Below, piece by piece: positions 37,344 through 48,700 of a stretch of DNA of 64,000 bases. The position numbers were made by a program, and so were the translations under genes. How positions within the stretch are numbered: the stretch's first letter is position 1; every line of letters starts with the position of its first letter. The notes beneath the pieces are model-generated. The model had not been told where the DNA came from. It saw only the letters and a list, made by a program, of their open reading frames with translations, and made no database searches. The DNA is from Sphagnum compactum (taxonomy: Eukaryota; Bryophyta; Sphagnopsida; Sphagnales): the NCBI GenBank assembly GCA_965153455.1, contig OZ234495.1, forward strand, positions 7,560,875 to 7,624,874. The letters run 5' to 3'.

Positions 37344-38849
37344 GTTGATGTGAACAATTTTTTATTAATTATTATAATTAGTCAATGTTTGGCCATCTTA
37401 ATGATGACATCTCATATGATGTAAAAGTTTTTTAAAAATGAAGTATACCTACCATTGTTAATAAGTCTTGCAAATGTGATTTGTGCCATTTGGGCGAACC
37501 TTTTAATTTAAATGGTAAATGAAACTTGACTATATGATTAATTATGTCTACTTATAACATTGTTGGATTTTGTAATTTAATAATTTTTCTCATCTTTTTC
37601 AAGACATGTTTTTGAAGTATGCTATAAAATTTGAATTGATTGACATAAATCATACATAAATAATAAGTAAGGTTTATATATAGTAAAAGAAAAAAATAAC
37701 ATACTCGTGCAATATTTAAGATAATCATGTAATGAAAATTTTTCATCATATGCACCTTCAACTCAAGGAAATAAAAATGAAAAAAGAAATAGTTTCAAAG
37801 TTACGAAAGGAATATTGCTTTGTAAGCCTTCAATACGAACCCTAAGTTGTTCATGAGTTGTAGTTGAATTTGTGACATTTCTTTTTGAAAAATTTCCAAG
37901 TATAATAAAATCCTTCTTTTTAGGTGATGATGAAATTCTTTTTATATTAAATAATATTGAATTTTTTTTGAATTTTTTCATTTATGTTCATGGATTGAAA
38001 ACCTTCGTGGGTACTACGATTTTCAAGAATGTTTTTTAACAACATGTGATGACAATATACACATAGTATTTATTTTATTTGTTTGTTCAAATACAATAAA
38101 AATTTATTTGAATAATGGATTAGTATTAATATTTTCAACAAAAATTGGCATTATAATATTCATTACTTTATTTCAACTAATTTCTTTTTCCAATATACCA
38201 TTCCAATTTAGTAAAGGGGTATTTAAAAGACATTTTTCACTCATTTGTCCTATACTAAAACCAATTTTTTTTTCTTGAATGTGTAAACCTATGTCAATTA
38301 ATGATAACAAATGTACATATATAAGATGCAAACATAACATTGAATTCATGTAATTTGGAAAATGAAGAACTATATATGAAGTTTTGTAAAAATTGTATTG
38401 TTGTTTATCACATTTTGTGCAAATATACATATATTATGCATTTTCATTTGTAGTATATTTATCCATTACACAATTAGCAATTCCATATGGCGTACATCCC
38501 ATTAAAGGAGAAATTTGATCATTGTAGGTATTTCTTCTCCTTTTGAAATGTTGAATGTGATGACTTAATTTTATAGAACCATATAGTGCACAACATTTCA
38601 TTTTTAAAAAGTATTGGATATCAAACTTGTCTAATCATTGAAAAGTTCATTTCTTGAATGCCAACTACAATCATATGGTTGATGTTTTTTAGTAGGTCTT
38701 CTAGCTATTGAATAAATAAAAAATTGTTTGTATTTCATAATAATTGATGTTTTTTTCTTTTTCAAATGTTCAAATTTGCACAAAACCACAAAATCAACAA
38801 TATATAAATAACTTACCAATGAATGTATACTAAAATAAATCATTCAATT

Positions 38850-40130
38850 TATGAAATAAAAATTATATTTTTAATATTTATTATTAAATGAAAGTAGACC
38901 AAAAAACAAAGTAAACACCTTACTATTGAAATAACCCAAGTAGTAGGATACTCAATCAACAAAAACCATAAAAATTTATGAAAAATAAAAGGGAAAAAAC
39001 CACCTTTTACAACCCAATTGCAACATCAATTTCATTGATCTTCAAAAGAAGATGATCATGCAATAACTATTTCATCTTCTTATATACAATATTCACTATG
39101 GTATCAAACTAGTTTGACACCAATTATTTTTGGATTTGCTAAAAATTCCAAAAAAAACTTGTTATGCTAAAAATCTAAAGTTCATTTTCTAGAGAAGATA
39201 ATCACACAACACATATATTGTTCTTTCCATTGAGCTGATTGATTGGTGTGTAAGAAACTTGATCAATAACACCCAACTTCTATAGAAAAACCTCTATTTG
39301 GTGAGAACACAAACATGTGTATAAAAAAACTTTTCCACCAACACCCAAAGTTTTCCAAATTGTAACATTGTTAACAGTAGAAAATTGTCCTATGTTGGTT
39401 AAATACCATGGATGTTAGGAGACAATAGTACCGTCACTAGATGGTAGTTATTATTAAATGGCAAAACAATCTTAGGAGAATTCTAGAATGGAAGTGTTTT
39501 CAGATGATAGTATCGTTAGTATAGTGAATTACCTTCATGGGATAAAATAATTAGAAGTTCATTTTGGGAGGAATTTTAATAAAAGTAACATTAATTACTA
39601 GAAATATTATCCTGGTATAGTTTACTTATAAGGTTATTCTAATAACTATTTTATTACTAGTGGTAAATATCCTACTTGTACCATCTTCTATTTACTAGGG
39701 GGTGAAGCCATCTAGGTTAATTAATCCAAGTGGATAAAGGATGGATGGATTTCCCTTAACTAAGATGTGTGGAAGGGATTAGGATAAGGAGATTTAGGAG
39801 GATAAATATTCAACCCTTGTGTGGTGAATATTTTTCTTGGATTCTTTATTTATCCTTGATGAAGAGGATTGTGAGGCATTCCTTTGTATGATTCCAGATT
39901 GGATGTGGTTAGTAGAACTCTCTTGGGGAAGAAGTGTGTGTGTGTGAAGAGAAGAGAAGAAAAATATTATAATTGATGTCATGTAATGGAAAATGGTTGA
40001 AGGTTGTCAAGTGCATTATTTTTGTTTGTTTGTATTGACCTTTAGGAAGATAGTTCCTTCTTAATTGATGTAGACTATTAATTTTTTGTTTGATTCTTCT
40101 TTTCTTTTACAATCAAAGTATTATATGTAC
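38850..40130. other. AT-rich spacer without recognisable genes
   Basis: Short open frames of biased composition and a GTGTGTGTG run near 39,937. Nothing else is supported. Confidence 0.45.
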
Positions 40131-40465
40131 TAGAGTATGAAGGTAGACATGTTGCAAGAAGGTAGTTGCCACTAGAAGGTAATAATGAGAAGGTAGCTAT
40201 TGTGTTTGAGGTTTGTAAAGGGTAGAAAGCTACTGCAAACAATAGATAACAACTACAAAGGGTTTGTAGGTGCTACAAATGGTAGGTAGTAGTAATAGAA
40301 GGTTTGCAAATGGTAGGTAGTAGCTACATGAAGTTTGTAGGCACACTGGCTTTTTTTTCAAGTCTATAGAAGAAGGTAGTTGCAACATGATGGTAGTTGT
40401 TATAGAACAATAGCTACTATAGGATGGTAAGTGTTGCAAGATGATAAGCAGACATAAAACATGCC
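40130..40465. repeat. Degenerate GGTAGT-type minisatellite
   Basis: Variants of AAGGTAGT(A/T)GC(C/T)AC and GGTTTGTAGG recur at irregular intervals of about 25-45 bases. No coding potential is evident. Confidence 0.65.
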
Positions 40466-41698
40466 TTACCTTCATATGTTTTCATGTTATTTTTCATCCA
40501 TTTTTTTTTTGGCAACCTTTTTCCTTGGTGGTAATTAAGTTGCCAAATTCCACGGTTTAATAAACATCCATTTGATTGGAACCCATGGCTAAAAGTTGAA
40601 GCCTAATCCAATCCATTCCAAAATGTTGTCCTTGTTCCCTTCCTTAGTAGGGTGACATAGAGGTGGTTGAAATCCCCATGCAAACATGAACATTTTTAGA
40701 ATTAGTACACTCCATAATGTTTACCATATTTGTTTTGATTTCTTCATGTTATAAATAATTGCTGCAATAGTTTTTACCTCCTCTTTGTTGTGTGTCCATG
40801 GGAATGGTGGCAAAACATTTTGTAGAAGCGGGATATTGTAGAAAATGTGGTACATAGGATGCCATCCCTAGCTAATCTATTCCATTTGAGGAGCCGTGTT
40901 GGCTTCCCAATCTTGCATTTTGTTCTTGACATATTCATCAATTTTTTGAAGCATTATCTCCTTCCAAGTTACTTCTAGCCCCATGACTATTTTGCCTAGA
41001 AATCGATGCTCAACATATTCAAACAGCACTTTGAATTCTTCATTCATAGTAACTTGATTATAGACACATTCAACACATAAAGTGGTGGAATTCTTAACAT
41101 TGTTGTTGTAGTAATTTAATTTTTGAACCCAAATGCAATAATTTGTTGTTGATTGTGGATGTCACCCATCCCCCAAATTACTTTTATACTACGGTGTTTA
41201 AGATTAAGGGGGTAAATGATTGAATAATGAAGGCAAATTTTAATGTTCAATGTATTAATTGTAGGTAGGGTAAAGCAAATATCCAATGTTCAACTCATTG
41301 AATCAAGGATAAGGCAGAAGATTTGAATAATTATGACCATTCTAAAGGACTTGTAAGAGCTCTCACTATTTTAGGAGGATTTCTAAAACCTATAATAAAA
41401 TGCATATTTAGTACCTTAATGGATTTAACACTAATTTAAACCATTTAAAATATTGACAATCAAGAAAAAAATGTTGCACAAAATGTTGAAATTTTGGAAT
41501 TTGGTAACAACAAAGTGGTCAAAGTTTTGTCCACCTTGAAATTGATGAAACCATAGTAAACTCCATTAAACAAAGCACCCAGCTATGGGGAAAGGAAGGA
41601 CAAAGAGAGAGGACCCAAGTCCAAGCCAAAAGCGCACAAACCCAAAGGGTGTCAAAAGGGGCAAAGGAACAAATTATGTTCCATAACCCCCACCAGTT
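40465..41698. other. Spacer with unassigned minus-strand coding-like traces
   Basis: On the minus strand, sequence such as NEEFKVLFEYVEHRFLGKI (about 41,050-40,990) and an FxH-type segment near 40,650 look like an old retroelement endonuclease, but stops are frequent and I cannot assign the family. No intact gene. Confidence 0.3.
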
Positions 41699-41905
41699 TC
41701 AAGAAGCATATAAGAGAAGGATAGAGAAGAGAAAACTGAAAAGCATAACAAGCCTTGAAAAACCCTCATTTACAATGATGACACACCTCAAAATAAAGAC
41801 GACTTTCACTCTTTGCAAAACTATCGACCCTCTTTGCCTATAGAAAGCATATAAAACTGCCAAAGGAGGGCCATTGGTGCCCTTAGCTAACCATACCATG
41901 CTCAT
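41699..41905 (-). mobile_element. Fragment of reverse-transcriptase retroelement, copy C (3' end)
   Basis: A 68-codon open piece reads NGPPLAVLYAFYRQRGSIVL then QRVKVVFILR. It aligns with GPPLFVFITFLQQKISITLQ then RLQTSFILS of copy A (9,660-9,800), i.e. the extreme C-terminus of that polyprotein. No other part of the element is recognisable next to it. Confidence 0.65.
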
Positions 41906-41989
41906 GCATCCGTGAAACTAGGTCTATCATTCAATGCAAATTAAAGTAACGAAACACTACTCACAATCATATTCATTACATTCTACTCT

Positions 41990-42200
41990 GGCAGGTGTTG
42001 GGCTTTGTTGTGCCTTTTACCCAACACAGCAAACTGTGAAAATATGCCTGGCCAAAACCATTTTGCTGCACCAAACCAGTATATTTTCAGTTTACTTCAT
42101 CTAATTTTCATTTGTCAGGTCGCATACTGAGCACCGGTGGAATTGCTCCAACGAGTTTCACAGAATTGTTCTGCCGTGTTATACATAATTATCACATTGA
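41990..42200 (+). repeat. Dispersed repeat B, copy 2
   Basis: Shares ordered blocks CTGGCCAAAACC, TTTTGCTG, TTCATCTAATTTTC and CATACTGAGCACC with 19,770-19,965. Non-coding; class unknown. Confidence 0.6.
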
Positions 42201-43106
42201 AATATGTATATCGTTTGGTGATAGCCCAGGAAAAATAAATAGAACTTGGAAGTTATTAAAGAACATAAGGATGCAATTCACAAGTTTGAATGACCAACCG
42301 GTGTTTCTGCTTTCCAACTACACTCACATCATGTATTTCAAACCTTATTTCTAATGGACATAAAAGGAATGTGCATTTGACCCCCCAGTCTTGAACCATT
42401 TCAAAAACTTTCATAAGAAGAAAAGCACGCTATAGTAGCTAGGAACCTGGGTTGTTCATGAAGAGATGTTGCTGATGCCTGGTTTCATAACATGATAGTC
42501 AAAACACTCTAAACACCATGTGATCCTTTGATATCTTTTGGGCAAGAGAAAGATTTGCCTGCGAGAGAACACCTGGTCTGCTCTCACATCCTTACGTTTC
42601 CTGACCATCAATGTGCAATTTTTTTAACAACATCAATTAGAACTCAAGCTTTGAATGGTGTAATACTTCTTGTATATTGTGAAAGTACACTGGGGAAGCA
42701 CAAGTCTGACAAGTGATGTATGTTCAATTTAATAGCTCCAAAGATCTTGAAAAGGCAAGCTCACAAACTGTGGTTAAAGATTCTGTCACATTGATGAAAA
42801 TGTAATTAATTAGGAAAAATTATAAGATTTTGAGCTCCACAATTAGAGGCTGCATGAGGTCAAGTCACCTTTGTGCCCATGACAAGGGAAATTGTCTTAA
42901 TTCCACACCAAGGATGAAAAGAAATTAGAGAAATGGAAGAGAAAACGCTGATAGAGAGGTCTTTCAACTCAACCAAACAACTTGCTCAAATAACAAAATA
43001 CAAGCCCAAAATAACAGTGACAAACTACATGCCAAAGATCAACAAACTGAGCAAGCAGTAAAGGTTCATTAATAGATCTAGTCCTCCAACCTTTTCAGAG
43101 AAGATC

Positions 43107-43993
43107 TTATTCAGCACCAGCCTTCTGGTAAACATAGGTGAGGCCACACTTGCCACAATAATGGCAGTCAAAGTGGTTGGCCATGAACGTTCCTGCTCCA
43201 CACTCCAGGTTAGCGCATTCCTTGCGCAGGCGCTGCACCTTTCTAGAGTCATCCACCTTGTAGTACAGCAGAACCGCTAGCTTGACTTTCTTCTTCTTGT
43301 GTTTGATCTTCTTGGGCTTCGTGTAGGTTTTTTTCTTGCGCTTCTTGGCACCACCAAGCAACCTCAGCACGAGGTGGAGGGTTGACTCCTTCTAGATGTT
43401 GTAGTTCGCCAGCGTGCGCCATCCTCCAGCTGCTTTCCTGCAAATATCAAGTGCTGTTGGTCTGGAGGAATTCCTTCTTTGTCCTGGATTGTCTTCACAT
43501 TATTGATGGTGTCTGAAGACTCCACCTCAAGGGTGATAGTCTTCCCGGTCACTGTCAGGCGATCAAGTTGACGTCAGATTGGATCACTTGGCAATTTACA
43601 CACATTATCCTCCCATAACTAAAAACGAAAAGAAAAAAAACAACGAAATCATTCCAAAAACATTTTACAGCAACTACAGAATCTAACATAGGAAAATGAA
43701 AGAACTGCACAACAACCCTAAACCAAAAAGAATGACAAGACTAAAGCTCTACGAACCATAGACAGAACCAGATACCTCATTAAACGAGGCAAAAGAAAAC
43801 GGAAACGAAACCAAATCGAAGGAAAACAAAACCAAAAAAAAACAAGGCCAGCACAGATGCAGAGGCAACAAAAATTCACCCGGCAAGCTCGACAGTCAAG
43901 AAGAAATGCATGACTGGACAGAAAAACACCAAGGACTAAGGCGCCAATTCATCAAGGGAAGGAAAACTCATGGGTCTTCACGAAAATCTGCAT
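43107..43993 (-). pseudogene. Ubiquitin-ribosomal protein eS31 (RPS27a) fusion pseudogene
   Basis: The family encodes ubiquitin fused to the 40S protein eS31, cleaved after the Gly-Gly junction. Exon 1 (43993-43972) spells MQIFVKT plus one base; exon 2 (43551-43107) resumes with the Leu-8 codon after acceptor CTGACAG. Lesions seen: the donor after exon 1 reads C|ATGAGT instead of GTGAGT; codons around VKAKIQ are shortened by three bases to VKTIQ; one C is missing at GGCCGC (about 43,418), a -1 frameshift; the next Gln codon is TAG (about 43,394); and the ubiquitin tail reads RLLGG instead of RLRGG. The eS31 part that follows ([33 protein letters not shown]) stays open to its stop. The retained intron shows it is a duplicated gene copy, not a retrocopy. 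A working paralogue must exist elsewhere. Confidence 0.93.
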
Positions 43994-44300
43994 GGTTACG
44001 GATGATTGCACACTAGTTCCAGACTATACCTTCTTCGCTGCGTGCGATGGCCGTCACCCCTGCACCTTCTCCTCTAGCGCAGAGAGGGAAACAATATTGT
44101 CGCTTTCATGTATTTATACCTTTCGACTGTATGTACCCATGCATGTCCATCCTCATCAGACCAAAGAGTTCTGGGATTCGTGGGGATTCGTGGATCGGTA
44201 GATTTGTTTTTGACGGTTACGATTTGTTTGTTTTTTAAAAAACCCTAGTGTTAAGATGTATGCATGTTATAAGCATGTTAGGGTTAGGATTAGGGGCTTT
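43994..44300 (-). promoter_or_regulatory. Former promoter/leader of the ubiquitin-eS31 copy, with telo-box
   Basis: Lies upstream of the pseudogene ATG. An AAAACCCTAG word (about 44,238-44,248) and TTAGGGTTAGG (about 44,278-44,289) are telo-box-like elements common in promoters of plant translation genes. Whether it still drives transcription is unknown. Confidence 0.45.
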
Positions 44301-45764
44301 TTTCTCTCACACACTCTTTCTTTCTAAATATCTTATGATCGATGATTTTTCAAGTGGGACCTTTTTAATCTTTTTAACTGAGGCAGATACAAGTGTTCGC
44401 TAGTAAAGCAAGGTAACTATGGTGAGGGTGAGAAACAAATCGACGGTTCATTTTGCACACTGCAAGCGGTTCTTAGACTCAAAAGATTGTACATGTGTTG
44501 TCTTGATTGCACTGGGAGGCAACGCTTTGGCTGTCTTCTGGAGAAATAAACCCAATTTCTGACAGATGACAAAAATGACTTCAACTAGTAGCACTAGTTA
44601 AGTTTTTTCAGCTTCTTCCCTATGCAGTTTTTGGATTCCTTGCAGTACTCATGCTCCTTGCTTCCAATGAAAGGTCTGCAGGTCTTGGAAGTTTGTTACA
44701 AAAAGGTGGGGACCAGACAAAATCCTTGATCACAATATGTCCACATGATGCTGTAAATATTCTTATTGCACATGTATTCACTTCTATTACAATCATTCCT
44801 CAATCACTTTCAGCCTTATGTCTGCTGGAATTGATTGCATGATCCTTAGTGAGAAACAGAATTGAAAAAGTTGGAGAGGTTTCTATCCATAGACCAACAG
44901 AAACAGTGGTAAAGACTAGAGACATTCTCACAGCTACTATTTGTGGTCTAGTGTGGACAATTGATACTAACCTACATTCTCAAGATACTGCAATCAAAAT
45001 GCAGTCACCTGAGATGCTATTCCTGATTCATCAAGTCTACAATCTGTTTCTTGACCAGATAGCCTCTCTTGGGACATTGTCTTGTTGTTTTGCCCATTGT
45101 TAGTGATTGTATTCAGTTCCCAAATCCTTGGTATGTAGGAGCAAGAATTTTTTGCATGTTTGAAGACAACAAGCAATTCAATAAATGTGCCTGACTTTGT
45201 CTCAGTTCCTGCATAGGTCAGAGAATTATGTTGTTAGCATGGAAACACATTTTATTTACTGTGGATTTTAATCCTAGGAGGTGAAACACTTGGTTCTGTG
45301 CCTTGAACATTCCCAGGAACCTCATTCATGAATCAGGAAGATTGAAGTACTCACAAAAGATAGCATGAGAAAAGTCTTTGTGCATGCCTATTGAGAGCCA
45401 GAATATGCGCCTAACTTGCTGTACATGCTGAAGTTCTGCTGCACAAATTCACCACAAACCTTTGAGAATGGGAATTTTTCTCTAATAGTTGTTCAAGTCA
45501 CTTTCTCTGCCTTTCTCCCTCTTGTAGCTTCTTCTATGAGCTTTCGATGCTTGTTAGGCTACCCGAGGCTTCTTCAACCTGAGATTTTGAGGCAAATTCT
45601 CTAAAGTTTGGTATCAAGGTTGAGCTGTGAACTTGTACCTCTTTCAGTCACCATTATGTGAAAGTGTTCTTGACTGAGCTGCCCTTGTGCAATATTGATG
45701 GATTTGAAGGAGGCATGTGTTGTCCTGGATTTTCTTTGCTGCTGCACAGGTGTATCTGCATCAT
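44300..45764. other. Spacer without a supported gene (3' flank of coiled-coil gene)
   Basis: Short open frames only. Part nearest 45,764 should be the 3' untranslated region of the coiled-coil gene. A minus-strand stretch at about 45,410-45,610 has coiled-coil-like wording interrupted by stops and may be an old exon remnant; this is a weak impression. Confidence 0.35.
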
Positions 45765-48700
45765 CTAGGATTGAACAGCAACCAAGTCCCCCCTCTTCTC
45801 TGATTGGTTAACAACAGCGGAGTGGTGACTTACATTCACTTGTATCCGACCACCCTCCAAGCGGATGTTGGTTCTTTGGCAGGTTTTGGCAGAGCCTTCT
45901 TGCTGCTGCTCAATTGTGAGATGGCCACCCAGGCCAGGGTCTTCCCCTGGCCTGCCCTTGTTATTTAAAGTAAGAGCCTGCCCTTGGGGCTTATAATCAT
46001 TCCCAAATTTCTCCCTTCCAATTCCTCGTGGGGAGTTTCGAAGGTAGCACCGCCTCTCTTTTTTGGGGCTTCCTCCTTCTTCAGATGCACCTGAGTATCC
46101 TCCCTCTCCCTTTCGCAGCTGAGAAGATGGAGTTCCTTTTGCAAAGACTGCGCCTCTGCCTGGAGCTCTTATTCCTCTCTTGCTGACTGGCCGGCCCACT
46201 CGATTAGGGGAGAGGTTTCTAGGGCTTGGCCTCAGCATTGAAACTTGGCCTTGATTGATCACTTTTGGTGAAGTGGTGGCACCATCATTCCTGGACACAG
46301 GAGATTGGCTATTGGAATCTGAACGATGCTCACAGGCTCTTGCTGGGGGTGAATGGCTTCGTCCACGCCTTCCATACTTAGTTGGCAGAGAATGCTCAAT
46401 GTTGTGTTGGTGCAGTGGACTGGATGGTCTGCAGGAGGTTAGCATCCGAAAGACTTTCACAAGCTCAGCTCCAAGAGCAGTGCACTTACTCTCTGCCATT
46501 GCTGCTCCTTCAAGTGCTGATTGTACTCCCACAGTTATGTGCTCAACTTTGCCATCCAGTAAACTGTGGAAAAACCACAAACAGTTTTTTTGTCATCAAA
46601 GAAGATTTGGATCATCACATGAAGATGGAATCAGTTGGAGATATAAGAGTTGGTTAAGGTCAAACTCTTATCATACTTCAAGCATATTAACTCTAAACAG
46701 TTTCTTCATTTGCCAACGCCTAGTAGTGTGGGCCCCTGACATCTATTAAGGCTGGTTGACTCCTGATCTGGCAGAAACTGAAAATCTCACCGGAGATTAG
46801 TGAAAGAAGCAGATGCTACATGCTCCATATGATTCTCAAGACTGACAAGTCTGGAATTGAGCATCTGATCTGTGCCCAGTGGGTCATTGCAGTCTGCTGT
46901 TATCATGTCCATCCTCCTGCAGTAAAGACCAGAGATGACATTGAAAATTGCTGCCTATAAATTGAAGTCAGCCCTATTTCCTAGTGTTGCATGTGAATCT
47001 TGGTGCTCCTTGGAGTGAAGAAGTCATCCAGCAGACAATCATCATGACTGGGAGACTGCAAGGAAAGAGATCTTGATAGATATGGAGCGTTGAGCACCTT
47101 TGGAGAACTTCTATGCTCTGGCTCAAGCTTTCCACTGAACGCTGGCCCTTACCAATGGCCTGTTCCACATCAGATTTCTCCACATGCTCCAATATTAATG
47201 AAAGCCCATCTGGATGCCCAACTGGAGTCTCCAGCTTATTCACTTGGGTCTCCAGCAAATCAACCACCTGCCAGCATCAGAGGTTTGGTCATGTCATTTT
47301 GATGCACGTGAGAATAATGATGGCTTAGCCTGTATGTGCTATTGGAGTCTCTGCTTCTCTCATTTATAGGCTTCATGCTTAATCTCAGCAAAGCATAAAT
47401 TTTCTCATGTATTTATGTTGCCTGAATTTTGAGATTTCAAGTGTGGATATATACCTCACAATGGTTGTGATCTACATTGCAGACTTGCTCATAAAGGTCC
47501 TTAACTTCAGAACCAATTTCCTTCAGGCTCAAGCTGGACACCTTGGACTCAGTAACCCTCGCAACTTGTTGTGTAAGATCAACTTCATGGCAGCAAATTC
47601 CTTGGAACTTTTTGTCCATCTGTTCCACTTTAAAGGAAAGCTCATTCACTATATGAGATGTGGCTTCATATTTGGGAAGCCAAATCGCAGCAGTCCTTTC
47701 AATATCACTGCTGGTGGTCTGCACCTCCTCAACTGAATGGACTAGGCTGATTTGCATGCCTTCCAAATTCTTGATCTTCTCTTCAATGTCTGACTGTTCA
47801 GCTGCTGAGTCATTTATTCTTTTTTCTAACATGCACACCATCTGAAAGAAATTGTTTCATGTCAATGCATATTTGAGTGTTCTAGCATTATCTGCACATC
47901 ATCTCACCCTTGCACCTCAATCTCAAGTCTAAAAGTATTTTTGTTTGACCGATCTGTTACTGATGGTATCAATTTCTCTGTTACAACAACTGATTACTTG
48001 CCTGGTTCAGTTGATGGATCTCTGATTTCCAGGTCTTGGTTTGTTGTTCTATCTCCTGCAGCTTCATCACTGTGTGCCATTTCTTCTCTTCATCATCATT
48101 CTGGTCATGAAATTCCTGAATTTGGTTCACTCTTTGCAATTGATTGCTCAGAGCTTCCTCTGCCTGCAGAAGCAGACAATGCATCTGACATCATGAGACA
48201 TGGAGTAGGAACTGAATTTCATGGCAGGCTTTTGTCATCTGTTATCAAGTGTATCTTTTTTGTGGGTGGCTCTAGTATTGTTCCAACAGGAGAAACCCAC
48301 AACGTTCACATCCCAGTTTATGGTTGGAGGTGGTGGTGCATTTGAAGAAGCTTACGTTCTGTTCTTGACAGTTGATCCTGGACGTGTAGAAATCCATGTC
48401 ACACTGTACTTGGTGTCTGAGGGATACGTGTTCAAGTTTACAAGACACCCTCTTCTTTTCTTCCTCAAGCTCCTCACATACTTCTTTGGCTTTGGCCACT
48501 TCCGCATTCATTGCACATTTCCAACCAGCTATGGCAAGCTCCACCTCCTGCCTGAATCGGTCCTGGGCTTCCTGGTTATGTTTTATTGCTGTCTCCCTCT
48601 CTTTCTCAAGTTGCTCTCTCTCCCTCTCAAGGCCCTCCTGCAGCATGGACTCAGAGGGGTTGAAATGTCAAAATCATAATCTCACTGCAGATTTCCACAG

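Larger units (their letters stand above)
34800..38850 (-). mobile_element. Decayed Helitron (Rep/helicase)
   Basis: Minus-strand blocks appear in Helitron order. N-terminal part: 38,843-38,173 (KKHQPYDCSWHSRNELF, CTKCDKQ). Rep region: 37,343-37,107 with the HVHVILW motif preceded by DCGSI. Linker: 36,852-36,559 (LLWGAHMNMLRITSS, SPIEVALTCLQIPIV). Then 36,478-36,134 (MTFYEYFQNYELNKM, LESLQNFIHQYATQN). The PIF1-type helicase has a Walker A (GPPRSGKTFF, about 35,880-35,905), MSMMTSSVLCAIEQRLKQ, LLVGDLSQL (35,576-35,376) and further C-terminal blocks to about 34,900 (INGAMAI-like segment). Stops and frameshifts abound, so it is inactive. I did not identify the 5'-TC and 3'-CTRR termini. Confidence 0.82.

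Noticed and set aside
43552-43971. A U12-type AT-AC intron in the ubiquitin gene
   Set aside because: The donor ATGAGT does not resemble the U12 ATATCC consensus and the acceptor is AG. A G-to-A change of GTGAGT is simpler, and the coding part is broken anyway.
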